Assembly (NCBI GenBank): GCA_029983755.1 | Contig: JASBYX010000035.1 | Location: 1 to 14,567, forward strand | Length of the DNA: 14,567 nucleotides | Direction of reading: 5' to 3' | Source of the DNA: Anaerovoracaceae bacterium | GTDB lineage: Bacteria > Bacillota > Clostridia > Peptostreptococcales > Anaerovoracaceae | Part shown: piece by piece, positions 8,299 through 14,203 of the stretch | How positions within the stretch are numbered: the stretch's first letter is position 1 | Layout of the letters: every line of letters begins with the position of its first letter | Position numbers and translations under genes: made by a program | The notes under the pieces: generated by a model | Database searches by the model: none | Told to the model about the DNA's origin: nothing | Seen by the model: only the letters and a program-made list of their open reading frames with translations

Positions 8299-9549
8299 AT
8301 GAGAAACTACGATATTAAAGATATTAATTTAGCACCGACCGGTCACATGAAAATAAAATGGGTTAGGGAGAATATGCCTATCCTCAGGTCACTTGAGCAG
8401 GAATTTGAGAAGGAAAAGCCATTTGAGGGCATCAAAATCTGCCTTTCTGTTCACTTAGAGGCAAAGACCGCATATCTATGCAAGGTTCTTGCAGCCGGCG
8501 GCGCAGATATGAGCATAACCGGTTCCAATGTTCTTTCTACTCAGGATGATGTGGTGGCGGCTCTTGCTGATTCAGGACTTAAGGTTTACGCCGTACACGG
8601 AGAAAGCCAAGAGGATTACAAGAAGCATATTGAGATGTGCCTTGAGCATAAACCGAATATCATAATAGACGATGGGTGCGATCTTGTAACTTTCCTGCAC
8701 AAGGAGAGACCTGATCTTGCTGAGAATGTTTGGGGTGGTTGTGAAGAGACTACTACGGGTATAATTAGATTGAAGGCTATGGGCAGAGAAGGCGTTCTCA
8801 AGTTCCCTATGATTGCGGTAAACGATGCTGATTGCAAGCATCTTTTCGACAATCGTTATGGTACAGGTCAATCCACATGGGAATCAATAATGCACAACAC
8901 GAATCTTATCGTTGCAGGTAAGACAGTTGTGGTTATTGGTTATGGTTGGTGCTCTAAGGGCATTGCAATGCGAGCAGCAGCTATGGGTGCGCAGGTTGTG
9001 GTTACGGAAATCGATCCGGTGAAGGCTATGGAGGCTAAGATGGATGGATACAGCGTTATGCCCATGAGCAAGGCAGCGCCTCTTGGAGATTTTTTCGTAA
9101 CTGCTACAGGATGTTGCAAAACAATTACAGTAGATCACATGCTCACCATGAAGGATGGAGCAGTTCTTGCTAACGCAGGTCACTTCGATACGGAAATCGA
9201 TATGGCAGGCCTTGTGAAAGCTGCTAAATCTGTAAGAGAGTCGAGGGAAAATATCACAGGATATACCCTTGAGAACGGGAAAACCGTTCATGTGCTTGCA
9301 GAAGGTAGGCTTGTGAATATAGCTGCCTCTAATGGGCATCCTGCTGAAATCATGGATTTGAGCTTTGCTGTTCAGGCACTGTCTGCGATGTATATTAAGG
9401 AGAACTACAAGGATCTTCCAAAGGATGTGGTAGATGTCAGCGACAAGATCGATGATAGAATTGCCAGAATGAAACTCGATTCATGGGGTGTGGAGATTGA
9501 CAAGCTGACTGATGAACAGGAGAAATACCTTAAATCCTGGGACGTTTAA
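8299..9549 (+). CDS. ahcY: Adenosylhomocysteinase, short archaeal/Thermotoga-like form
   Basis: Predicted to hydrolyse S-adenosylhomocysteine to adenosine and homocysteine with a tightly bound NAD. Conserved elements: His52 in SVHLEAKTA, LSTQDD (79-84), IIDDGCDLV (122-130), EETTTG (149-154), NDADCKHLFDN with Lys180 and Asp184, the Rossmann turn GYGWCSKG (214-221), and ANAGHFDTEID. The product is 416 residues. It lacks the insertion and the C-terminal KPDHYRY tail of the longer bacterial and eukaryotic enzymes, ending instead KSWDV. The FDNRYGTGQSTW segment resembles archaeal and Thermotoga enzymes as I recall them. AGGAG (8289-8293) precedes the ATG by 5 nt, and only 15 bp separate it from glmS. 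Some archaeal homologues prefer S-inosylhomocysteine, so the exact substrate is not proven. Confidence 0.92.
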   Translation: MRNYDIKDINLAPTGHMKIKWVRENMPILRSLEQEFEKEKPFEGIKICLSVHLEAKTAYLCKVLAAGGADMSITGSNVLSTQDDVVAALADSGLKVYAVHGESQEDYKKHIEMCLEHKPNIIIDDGCDLVTFLHKERPDLAENVWGGCEETTTGIIRLKAMGREGVLKFPMIAVNDADCKHLFDNRYGTGQSTWESIMHNTNLIVAGKTVVVIGYGWCSKGIAMRAAAMGAQVVVTEIDPVKAMEAKMDGYSVMPMSKAAPLGDFFVTATGCCKTITVDHMLTMKDGAVLANAGHFDTEIDMAGLVKAAKSVRESRENITGYTLENGKTVHVLAEGRLVNIAASNGHPAEIMDLSFAVQALSAMYIKENYKDLPKDVVDVSDKIDDRIARMKLDSWGVEIDKLTDEQEKYLKSWDV

Positions 9550-9635
9550 GGGATTTTAATAATTGTGCCTGAGGTTTCCCATAGGCTAGTTGAAAATAAA
9601 TAATAATATTTTAAATTTCAGAGAAGGAGGACGTT

Positions 9636-10223
9636 ATGGATAAGAACACAAAAGAGTTTGATGATATCAAGGAAACTGCCACTAAGGCGGTTAAGGAGCT
9701 CATTGAGGCAGCTCACCTTAAGAAAGGTGATATTCTTGTGGTAGGTTGTTCCTCCAGTGAAATTAAGGGGGAGCGAATAGGTAAAGGCTCTGATTTTAAT
9801 GCAGCACTTGCTGTATATGAGGGTATCAAGCCTGTGCTTGATGAGAAGGGAATCTTTCTGGCCGCCCAAGGATGTGAACACATCAACAGAGCTATCATAA
9901 CGGAAAGGGAAGCCCTTAAACCCATGGATGAGATTGTAAACGTTGTTCCACAGGTTCATGCAGGTGGATCATTCACAGTAGCAGTCTATGAGAATGCTAA
10001 AGATCCTGTTGCTCTTGAGAGAATTCAGGCGGATGCCGGTATGGATATAGGTGATACCCTTATAGGAATGCATCTGAAACCTGTAGCTGTTCCTGTTAGA
10101 CTTTCCATGAAGGAAATAGGCTCCGCACATTTGACTTGCGCAAGAACTAGACCTAAGTTTATCGGTGGAGAAAGAGCTAGATACGATATGGCTTTGGCAG
10201 GAAAGGATTCAAGAAATGTATAA
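9636..10223 (+). CDS. UPF0340/DUF436 family protein (YwlG-like)
   Basis: Function unknown. The 195-residue product fits the TIGR01440/DUF436 family, whose B. subtilis member is YwlG. Family traits visible are GDILVVGCSSSEIKGERIG (residues about 31-49), the central AAQGCEHINRA with a conserved Cys-Glu-His, VPQVHAGGS, and a C-terminal part with HLTCARTRPKFIGGERARY. No signal peptide or membrane segment is seen, so it is probably cytoplasmic. A strong AAGGAGG (9624-9630) lies 5 nt before the ATG. It is separated from the adenosylhomocysteinase gene by 86 bp, the longest gap in the cluster, with no convincing terminator or promoter. Its 3' end overlaps the next gene by 8 nt. Confidence 0.88.
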   Translation: MDKNTKEFDDIKETATKAVKELIEAAHLKKGDILVVGCSSSEIKGERIGKGSDFNAALAVYEGIKPVLDEKGIFLAAQGCEHINRAIITEREALKPMDEIVNVVPQVHAGGSFTVAVYENAKDPVALERIQADAGMDIGDTLIGMHLKPVAVPVRLSMKEIGSAHLTCARTRPKFIGGERARYDMALAGKDSRNV

Positions 10224-10782
10224 GAGAGTCTTTGTGTTCATTGCCGAGGGCTTTGAAGAGGTTGAGGCCTTGACCCCTGTTGACCTTTTACGAAGAGTCG
10301 ATATTGAGGCTGTTATGGTTTCTTGCGAGGAAAAGCTAGTTGTTCAAGGTACCCATGGGATAAAAGTAGTTTGCGATATGCTCCTTGACAATCTTGAGGA
10401 TGAAGATATTGAAGATGCATTCGGAATCATTCTGCCAGGGGGAATGCCTGGAGCAGAGAATCTTAAGAATTCCGAAGGAGTTAAGTACATCATCAAAGAT
10501 ATGATGGCCAAAAAGAAGTTGGTTGCCGCCATCTGTGCAGCCCCAATCGCCTTGGCTGCAGCTGATGTCATTGAAGGCAGGAGGGTAACATCATATCCGG
10601 GCTTTGAGGAAGATCTGAAAGGCTCTAAATATCTACAGGACAATGTGGTGCTTGACGATAATTTGATAACTGCCAGAGGTCCTGGAATTGCAATGGATTT
10701 TGCATTGGAAATTGTGGAATATCTCTGTGGCAGGGAAAAGAGACACAGTCTCGCAAATGAGGTTCTCAGGAACCTAATCTAA
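10216..10782 (+). CDS. DJ-1/PfpI family protein (YajL-like)
   Basis: A small cytoplasmic protein of the DJ-1 superfamily. Members have been linked to protein or nucleotide deglycation, chaperone or redox-stress roles; the activity here is not known. From the chosen start the product has 188 residues, the usual length, and begins MYKRVFVFIAEGFEEVEA, matching the family N-terminus with the conserved Glu in EGFEE. The nucleophile-elbow Cys107 lies in AAICAAP, with TSYPG (125-129) and ARGPG (153-157) as expected. This start lies inside the preceding gene (8-nt overlap) and has AAAGGA (10202-10207) 8 nt upstream. An in-frame Met at 10165 exists but would add 17 residues without family similarity. 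Last gene before the hairpin at 10822. Confidence 0.92.
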   Translation: MYKRVFVFIAEGFEEVEALTPVDLLRRVDIEAVMVSCEEKLVVQGTHGIKVVCDMLLDNLEDEDIEDAFGIILPGGMPGAENLKNSEGVKYIIKDMMAKKKLVAAICAAPIALAAADVIEGRRVTSYPGFEEDLKGSKYLQDNVVLDDNLITARGPGIAMDFALEIVEYLCGREKRHSLANEVLRNLI

Positions 10783-10821
10783 AATCCGAAACTCCTCAAA
10801 TAATTTGGGATATAATAAAAG

Positions 10822-10857
10822 CTAAAGGGCTCGGTCAGAAATGACCGAGCCCTTTAG
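10822..10857. terminator. Perfect 16-bp hairpin, bidirectional intrinsic terminator
   Basis: The arm CTAAAGGGCTCGGTCA (10822-10837), a GAAA tetraloop (10838-10841) and an exactly complementary arm (10842-10857). It lies between the convergent DJ-1-like gene (+) and the GlsB-like gene (-). On the minus strand the stem is followed by CTTTTATTATA; on the + strand by an AT-rich tract reaching TTTGTTTTT at about 10869. The U-run is better for minus-strand transcripts, but the stem strength and location support use by both. Confidence 0.9.
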
Positions 10858-10896
10858 TAATTAATTAATTTGTTTTTAATCGAGTATGGCCAATTA

Positions 10897-11148
10897 TTAC
10901 TTCTTAATTAGCTTCAAAATCCCAAGAAGAATAACTGCACCCAATACTGCAACTAGTATGGATCCGATGTTGATACCGGTCATGTCGCCGTTACCACCAA
11001 TAGCATTCATAACGAATCCACCTATAAAAGCACCAATAATACCTACGATAATGTTTGCAACAAGACCCATTTGTTCGTTCTTGCCCATAATCATGCTAGC
11101 AATCCAGCCAGCTAGTCCACCGACTACTAACCAAGCAATAATTCCCAT
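10897..11148 (-). CDS. GlsB/YeaQ/YmgE family small membrane protein
   Basis: An 83-residue protein of the transglycosylase-associated family (PF04226), often induced by general stress in Gram-positive bacteria; molecular function is not established. It is almost entirely hydrophobic with three predicted helices: about residues 3-21 (GIIAWLVVGGLAGWIAS), 29-49 (ANIIVGIIGAFIGGFVMN) and 60-80 (IGSILVAVLGAVILLGILKL). The glycine-rich pattern in helix 2 and the GxxAG motif in helix 1 are typical. GAGAGG lies 6 nt before the ATG. It is 167 bp downstream of lexA in the same orientation, but has its own promoter-like sequence and leader hairpin. It ends at the shared terminator. Confidence 0.88.
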   Translation of the reverse strand: MGIIAWLVVGGLAGWIASMIMGKNEQMGLVANIIVGIIGAFIGGFVMNAIGGNGDMTGINIGSILVAVLGAVILLGILKLIKK

Positions 11149-11167
11149 AATTATCCTCTCTTCCTAT

Positions 11168-11215
11168 GCAAGTCTATCCTTTGAAGTCCTTACGATATAT
11201 GTCAGGAAAACTTGC
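11168..11215 (-). other. Inverted repeat in the leader of the GlsB-like gene
   Basis: In the minus-strand transcript GCAAGT pairs with ACTTGC (11210-11215 with 11168-11173), and a second TCCT/AGGA pairing lies inside it. The stem would end about 8 nt before the Shine-Dalgarno site, so it could affect translation or stability. Short arms and a long loop make this uncertain. Confidence 0.3.
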
Positions 11216-11237
11216 CTAAACTATAATTAATATTATA

Positions 11238-11246
11238 TTTATACCA
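11238..11246 (-). promoter_or_regulatory. Candidate extended -10 promoter of the GlsB-like gene
   Basis: On the minus strand TGGTATAAA gives an extended -10 (TG, one base, TATAAA at 11238-11243) about 90 bp before the start codon. No good -35 is seen at 17 bp; TTTAAA at 15 bp spacing is possible. The surrounding DNA is very AT-rich, which raises the chance of a spurious match. Confidence 0.35.
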
Positions 11247-11315
11247 ATAATATTTGTCTTTAAACTAAAAACATATGATTTTTATCTTTTAAATATACAT
11301 GTAAACCTACTAAAA

Positions 11316-11996
11316 TTAGCTAAAAAATCTGAATACACCTTTTACGAGTCCAAGAATCTTAACATCCTCAACAATAATAGGGGACATGTCATCGTTCTCA
11401 GGTTGAAGCCTGAAATGGCCATCCTCTTTGTAGAAGGTCTTAACTGTAGCTTCACTTTCGAAACCATCTATCATTGCCACAACAATATCACCGTTGCTGG
11501 CTGTCTCTGCCCTCTCAACCAGAATCAAGTCGTCATCCATTATTCCCACATTTATCATGGATTCTCCTCTGACTCTGAGCATAAAATTCTCCCCCCGCAC
11601 ATATCTTGAAGGTACAGGGATATAGTCATCAAAATTCTGTGAGGCTAAGATTGGAGTACCGGCAGCAATGTGCCCAACTACGGGAATATCAATTACATCA
11701 TCCCTTGTTTCCAAAATCGAACTGGTCTCAGAAGAGATAGATCCTTCCATAGCTCTGACTTCCTGATCATCGTTATGCACAAGAGCAAGTGCTCGCGGCT
11801 TTGATGGATCCTTCTTGAGAATACCCTTATCTATTAAATTTGCTATATCTTTGTGTATGGTTGAAGTGGATTTAACATTCAGAGCATCACAAATCTCTCG
11901 AACTGTTGGAGGATAACCCTTGCCCTTTATCTCCTCTTTGATAAATTCCAAAACTCGCTTTTCACGAATTTCGCTCTTAGTTGCTCTCTTCTCCAT
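11316..11996 (-). CDS. lexA: SOS response repressor LexA
   Basis: Represses DNA-damage genes and cleaves itself when RecA filaments form. The 226-residue product has an N-terminal winged helix-turn-helix (about residues 8-72, with YPPTVREICDALNVKSTSTIH). A linker and a C-terminal S24 peptidase domain (about 103-226) follow. The self-cleavage site Ala112-Gly113 lies in HIAAGTP. The catalytic Ser146 is in RGESM and Lys186 in ATVKTFY. It is slightly longer than the B. subtilis protein because of an acidic linker of about residues 75-102. GGGAGG (12002-12007) is 5 nt before the ATG. The promoter at 12125-12153 overlaps two LexA-box-like sites, so autoregulation is expected. The leader is about 120 nt. 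Confidence 0.97.
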   Translation of the reverse strand: MEKRATKSEIREKRVLEFIKEEIKGKGYPPTVREICDALNVKSTSTIHKDIANLIDKGILKKDPSKPRALALVHNDDQEVRAMEGSISSETSSILETRDDVIDIPVVGHIAAGTPILASQNFDDYIPVPSRYVRGENFMLRVRGESMINVGIMDDDLILVERAETASNGDIVVAMIDGFESEATVKTFYKEDGHFRLQPENDDMSPIIVEDVKILGLVKGVFRFFS

Positions 11997-12075
11997 AGAA
12001 ACCTCCCGAGTAACTATTAAAATTATTCTTGCTAAGAGAAAACAATTTGCAGAAAACCAAAAGATCTGAATTCAT
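11977..12075 (-). CDS. Possible leader peptide ORF overlapping the lexA start
   Basis: A 32-codon frame begins at an ATG (12073-12075) inside the lexA leader and ends in TAA 20 nt inside lexA, in a different frame. A purine-rich AGGAGAAGG ends 9 nt upstream of this ATG. The peptide (MNSDLLVFCKLFSLSKNNF...) resembles nothing I know. It may be chance; listed because its translation would run through the lexA ribosome binding site. Confidence 0.15.
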   Translation of the reverse strand: MNSDLLVFCKLFSLSKNNFNSYSGGFYGEESN

Positions 12076-12124
12076 GTATAGTTGCCTTCTCCTCTCATAG
12101 AACAATTCTCTAACGCTTTTACAA

Positions 12125-12153
12125 ATTATAACATATGTTCATCCAAAAGTAAA
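12125..12153 (-). promoter_or_regulatory. lexA promoter
   Basis: On the minus strand TTTACT (12148-12153), a 17-bp spacer and TATAAT (12125-12130), with TGT just before the -10 forming an extended -10. Transcription would start near 12118. Both LexA-box-like sites fall within this promoter: one abuts the -10 within the spacer, the other covers the -35. Confidence 0.75.
12128..12141 (-). promoter_or_regulatory. LexA box, lexA-proximal
   Basis: Minus strand TGAACATATGTTAT against the Bacillota SOS box CGAAC-RNRY-GTTYG: GAAC, the ATAT centre and GTT are matched, with outer positions deviating. It sits between the -35 and -10 of the lexA promoter, the classical place for repression. Confidence 0.65.
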
Positions 12154-12163
12154 CGTTTGTTCG
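12150..12163 (-). promoter_or_regulatory. LexA box, yibE-proximal
   Basis: Minus strand CGAACAAACGTTTA has a perfect CGAAC half, an RNRY-conforming AAAC centre and GTTT. Its centre is 22 bp from the other box, about two helical turns, so both lie on the same face. It overlaps the lexA -35 and ends 5 bp before the -35 of the divergent YibE/F promoter. Confidence 0.7.
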
Positions 12164-12168
12164 TCAAA

Positions 12169-12197
12169 TTGAAAAATATTTCTGCATTTGTTATAAT
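12169..12197 (+). promoter_or_regulatory. Promoter of the YibE/F gene pair
   Basis: TTGAAA (12169-12174), a 17-bp spacer and a perfect TATAAT (12192-12197) with TGT before it (extended -10). Transcription would start near 12204, giving a leader of about 23 nt. It is divergent from the lexA promoter, and the nearer LexA box is centred about 47 bp before the start point. Confidence 0.75.
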
Positions 12198-12226
12198 CAG
12201 CATACAAATTTGAAAACGGAGAATAT

Positions 12227-13330
12227 ATGAAGATAAATTTTATACAAAAATACGGTGCTTTATGGGCGAAAATTGTAGTTATGGCTATCGCAAGCCTTCT
12301 CCTAGTTTTAGCGATATACTTCAACTACAGTTTTTATCCGGTGCCTGTGGGAAAAGTCGTCTCTCAGACACAACAAAACACCCACGCGAAAGATAGCAAG
12401 ACGGTGGTCCAGAGGCTTTCAATCAAAATAGTTAATGACGCGGGCAAAATTGATAAAAAGGGAAGTATAATTCATGTCACAAACTCCTTTGAAAAAGAGA
12501 AGACCTATGGAGAAGAATACAGAAAAGGAGATTTTCTTTTCGTTGAAAAAAATAAGGACGGCTATGTGATCACTGGACAAAAAAGAGACTATATAATAGC
12601 TCTTCTAGGCGTCTTGCTAGTTGACCTGCTATTTCTTATTGGCAAAAAACAGGGGATTTTAACCATTTTGGGAGTCGTTTTAAACGGAACATTATTTGCT
12701 ATTGCAATTAGATTCCTAGGAAGTAGCGACAATTTCATATGGATTGTTGTTGCCTTGATGATACTTTTTACAATTGGGATTTTGGTGCTTGTGAGCGGAT
12801 GGAATCGAGAAACCCTTGCCACTGTCCTTGCAACTCTGCTAACCGTAACAGCTGTGGGGTGCATCTGTTTTGTTGTAATATTAATGACACCTAAAATCAA
12901 ATACGAGTTTCTGGACTACCTGCCTGAGCCCTATAGCCTATCCCAAGCCAACGGATTGCTGCTCAGCGAGATTCTCATAGGGGCTTTGGGAGCCATAATG
13001 GATATTGCCGTAACCATTGTAGCAGCAACAAAAGAGCTGATTGCCAGGGAACCCGGCATCAAAAGGCGGGATCTGATGATGTCAATTGGGAAGATCTCCG
13101 ATGACATAACGGGACTGATGATAAACGTGGTGTTTTTTACTAATATTGCGGTGGTTTTGCCGGTGGCCGTTTTGGGAATGAAAAATGACTTTTCTCTATG
13201 GACCGTGCTTGAAAATCATGGGTTTTTTGCCTTTGTCAGATTTCTGGTTGCCGGTTTGGGAATAATTGCCGCAATACCACTGTCTGCGTTTATCGGGGAA
13301 ATGTTCTTTAAGGGGAGAGTGAAAAAATGA
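12227..13330 (+). CDS. YibE/F family membrane protein (first of pair)
   Basis: Belongs to the YibE/F-like family (PF07907), whose function is unknown. The 367-residue product has an N-terminal membrane helix (about 13-33), an extracytoplasmic region of about 38-120, then about seven hydrophobic segments to the C-terminus. The family hallmark is GALGAIMDIAVTIVAATKE (252-270), a helix carrying buried acidic residues Asp259 and Glu270, followed by MSIGKISDDITGLMINVVFF. The same pattern recurs in the next gene. CGGAG lies 5 nt before the ATG. The gene overlaps its partner by 4 nt (ATGA), so they are translationally coupled and the products probably work together in the membrane. Divergent from lexA, sharing a 230-bp intergenic region with LexA boxes. 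Confidence 0.88.
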   Translation: MKINFIQKYGALWAKIVVMAIASLLLVLAIYFNYSFYPVPVGKVVSQTQQNTHAKDSKTVVQRLSIKIVNDAGKIDKKGSIIHVTNSFEKEKTYGEEYRKGDFLFVEKNKDGYVITGQKRDYIIALLGVLLVDLLFLIGKKQGILTILGVVLNGTLFAIAIRFLGSSDNFIWIVVALMILFTIGILVLVSGWNRETLATVLATLLTVTAVGCICFVVILMTPKIKYEFLDYLPEPYSLSQANGLLLSEILIGALGAIMDIAVTIVAATKELIAREPGIKRRDLMMSIGKISDDITGLMINVVFFTNIAVVLPVAVLGMKNDFSLWTVLENHGFFAFVRFLVAGLGIIAAIPLSAFIGEMFFKGRVKK

Positions 13331-14082
13331 TAGTGGCAATTTTAGGAATTTTATTCGTCTTAGGATCTATAACGGTGGGGCGAGACGGAACAGCCAAGGC
13401 ACTGATTGGGATTATAGGAAACGTGCTAGTTCTCATAGGAATGATATTTGCAATATGGATGGGATTGAGCGGATGGATCGTGATCATTTCTGGGTGCTTG
13501 CTCATGGCTGTAATCAGCTTGTTTTATCAAAATCAGGTCAATGGGAAAACTATGACAGCTTTTATATCGGTGGGCATTATGATGATCTTCCTCGGAGTTC
13601 TATCTTATTTAGTAATAAGGATTGGTAATTTGCAGGGGTTTCCTGTGGGGCAATTTGCTATAAGGGAAAGCAATGGGTACCATGGAAATGTGAACGTGGA
13701 TTTTTTGACTTTGCAGATGGGGGTAGTACTTGTAATGCTGGAAGGTGCAATGGTTGACACATCAATATCCGTAGCCACTTCCATGGAGGAGGTCGTATTT
13801 CACGCAGAATCCGGTAAAGGTGAGCTGTTCGATGCAGGGATGTCAGTAGGTCGGGGGATCCTGGGATCCACTATCAATACTTTGTTTTTTATATTCCTGG
13901 GGCAGAATTTGATTTTCTTTCTGTATTTTAAGAATGATTATACATGGGTTTCAATGGTTAATTCAAAGGTGCTGGCACAGGAGCTTGCAGGGATGCTAAT
14001 ATGTGCAACCGGATGTGTAAGTATCATTCCTCTCACAGCCATGGTCGGAAGCATACTTTTGATACGCAAAGGATATAAATAA
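13327..14082 (+). CDS. YibE/F family membrane protein (second of pair)
   Basis: A 251-residue, very hydrophobic protein with about seven predicted helices and no soluble domain. The helix LEGAMVDTSISVATSMEE (138-155) aligns with GALGAIMDIAVTIVAATKE of the upstream partner, keeping the Asp (144) and Glu (154/155). GMSVGRGILGSTINTLFF (171-188) aligns with MSIGKISDDITGLMINVVFF. The two genes are therefore diverged paralogues over their C-terminal halves, and this one lacks the extracytoplasmic N-terminal region. It starts within the partner's stop codon (ATGA), with AGGGGAGA in the partner's 3' end as the likely ribosome site. Function unknown; transport is often assumed for such proteins but is not shown. 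No clear terminator follows. Confidence 0.86.
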   Translation: MIVAILGILFVLGSITVGRDGTAKALIGIIGNVLVLIGMIFAIWMGLSGWIVIISGCLLMAVISLFYQNQVNGKTMTAFISVGIMMIFLGVLSYLVIRIGNLQGFPVGQFAIRESNGYHGNVNVDFLTLQMGVVLVMLEGAMVDTSISVATSMEEVVFHAESGKGELFDAGMSVGRGILGSTINTLFFIFLGQNLIFFLYFKNDYTWVSMVNSKVLAQELAGMLICATGCVSIIPLTAMVGSILLIRKGYK

Positions 14083-14166
14083 AAATTTTGCAAAAAATTT
14101 ATCAAAGATTATCTTATTTTGTGCCAAAAAGTTGCAAATGCCACACAAACTCTGTGAAAAATTTAT

Positions 14167-14172
14167 TATAAT
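14167..14172 (+). promoter_or_regulatory. Candidate -10 box of the acyl-CoA dehydrogenase gene
   Basis: A perfect TATAAT 31 bp before the start codon in a 121-bp gap after the YibE/F pair. No convincing -35 is present at 15-19 bp. The sequence before it, CTGTGAA followed by AAATTTATTAT, shares only one half with the Rex operator pattern TTGTKAA-N4-TTMACAA. Confidence 0.35.
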
Positions 14173-14203
14173 CTATTTAAGAAAATAATGAGGAGGTATG
14201 TAA

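Noticed and set aside
4109..9339. Several long minus-strand ORFs within cdaR, glmM, glmS and sahH
   Set aside because: All are antisense to genes with intact catalytic motifs and have no family resemblance or plausible ribosome sites.
9550..9635. Promoter or terminator between sahH and the UPF0340 gene
   Set aside because: A TTGAAA at 9590 has no -10 at proper spacing, and the only hairpin (GCCT/AGGC) is 4 bp with no T-run.
10165..10215. N-terminal extension of the DJ-1-like protein from an upstream Met
   Set aside because: The extra 17 residues do not fit the family, lie wholly inside the upstream gene, and the Met at 10216 has a good ribosome site and the expected N-terminus.
10886..11230. 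+ strand ORF of 114 codons
   Set aside because: It is the antisense shadow of the GlsB-like gene; its Pro/Ile-rich composition is what hydrophobic Gly-rich codons give on the other strand.
14083..14125. Terminator after the YibE/F pair
   Set aside because: The possible stem GCAAAAAAT with ATTTTGTGC is A/T-rich, mismatched and not followed by a T-run.
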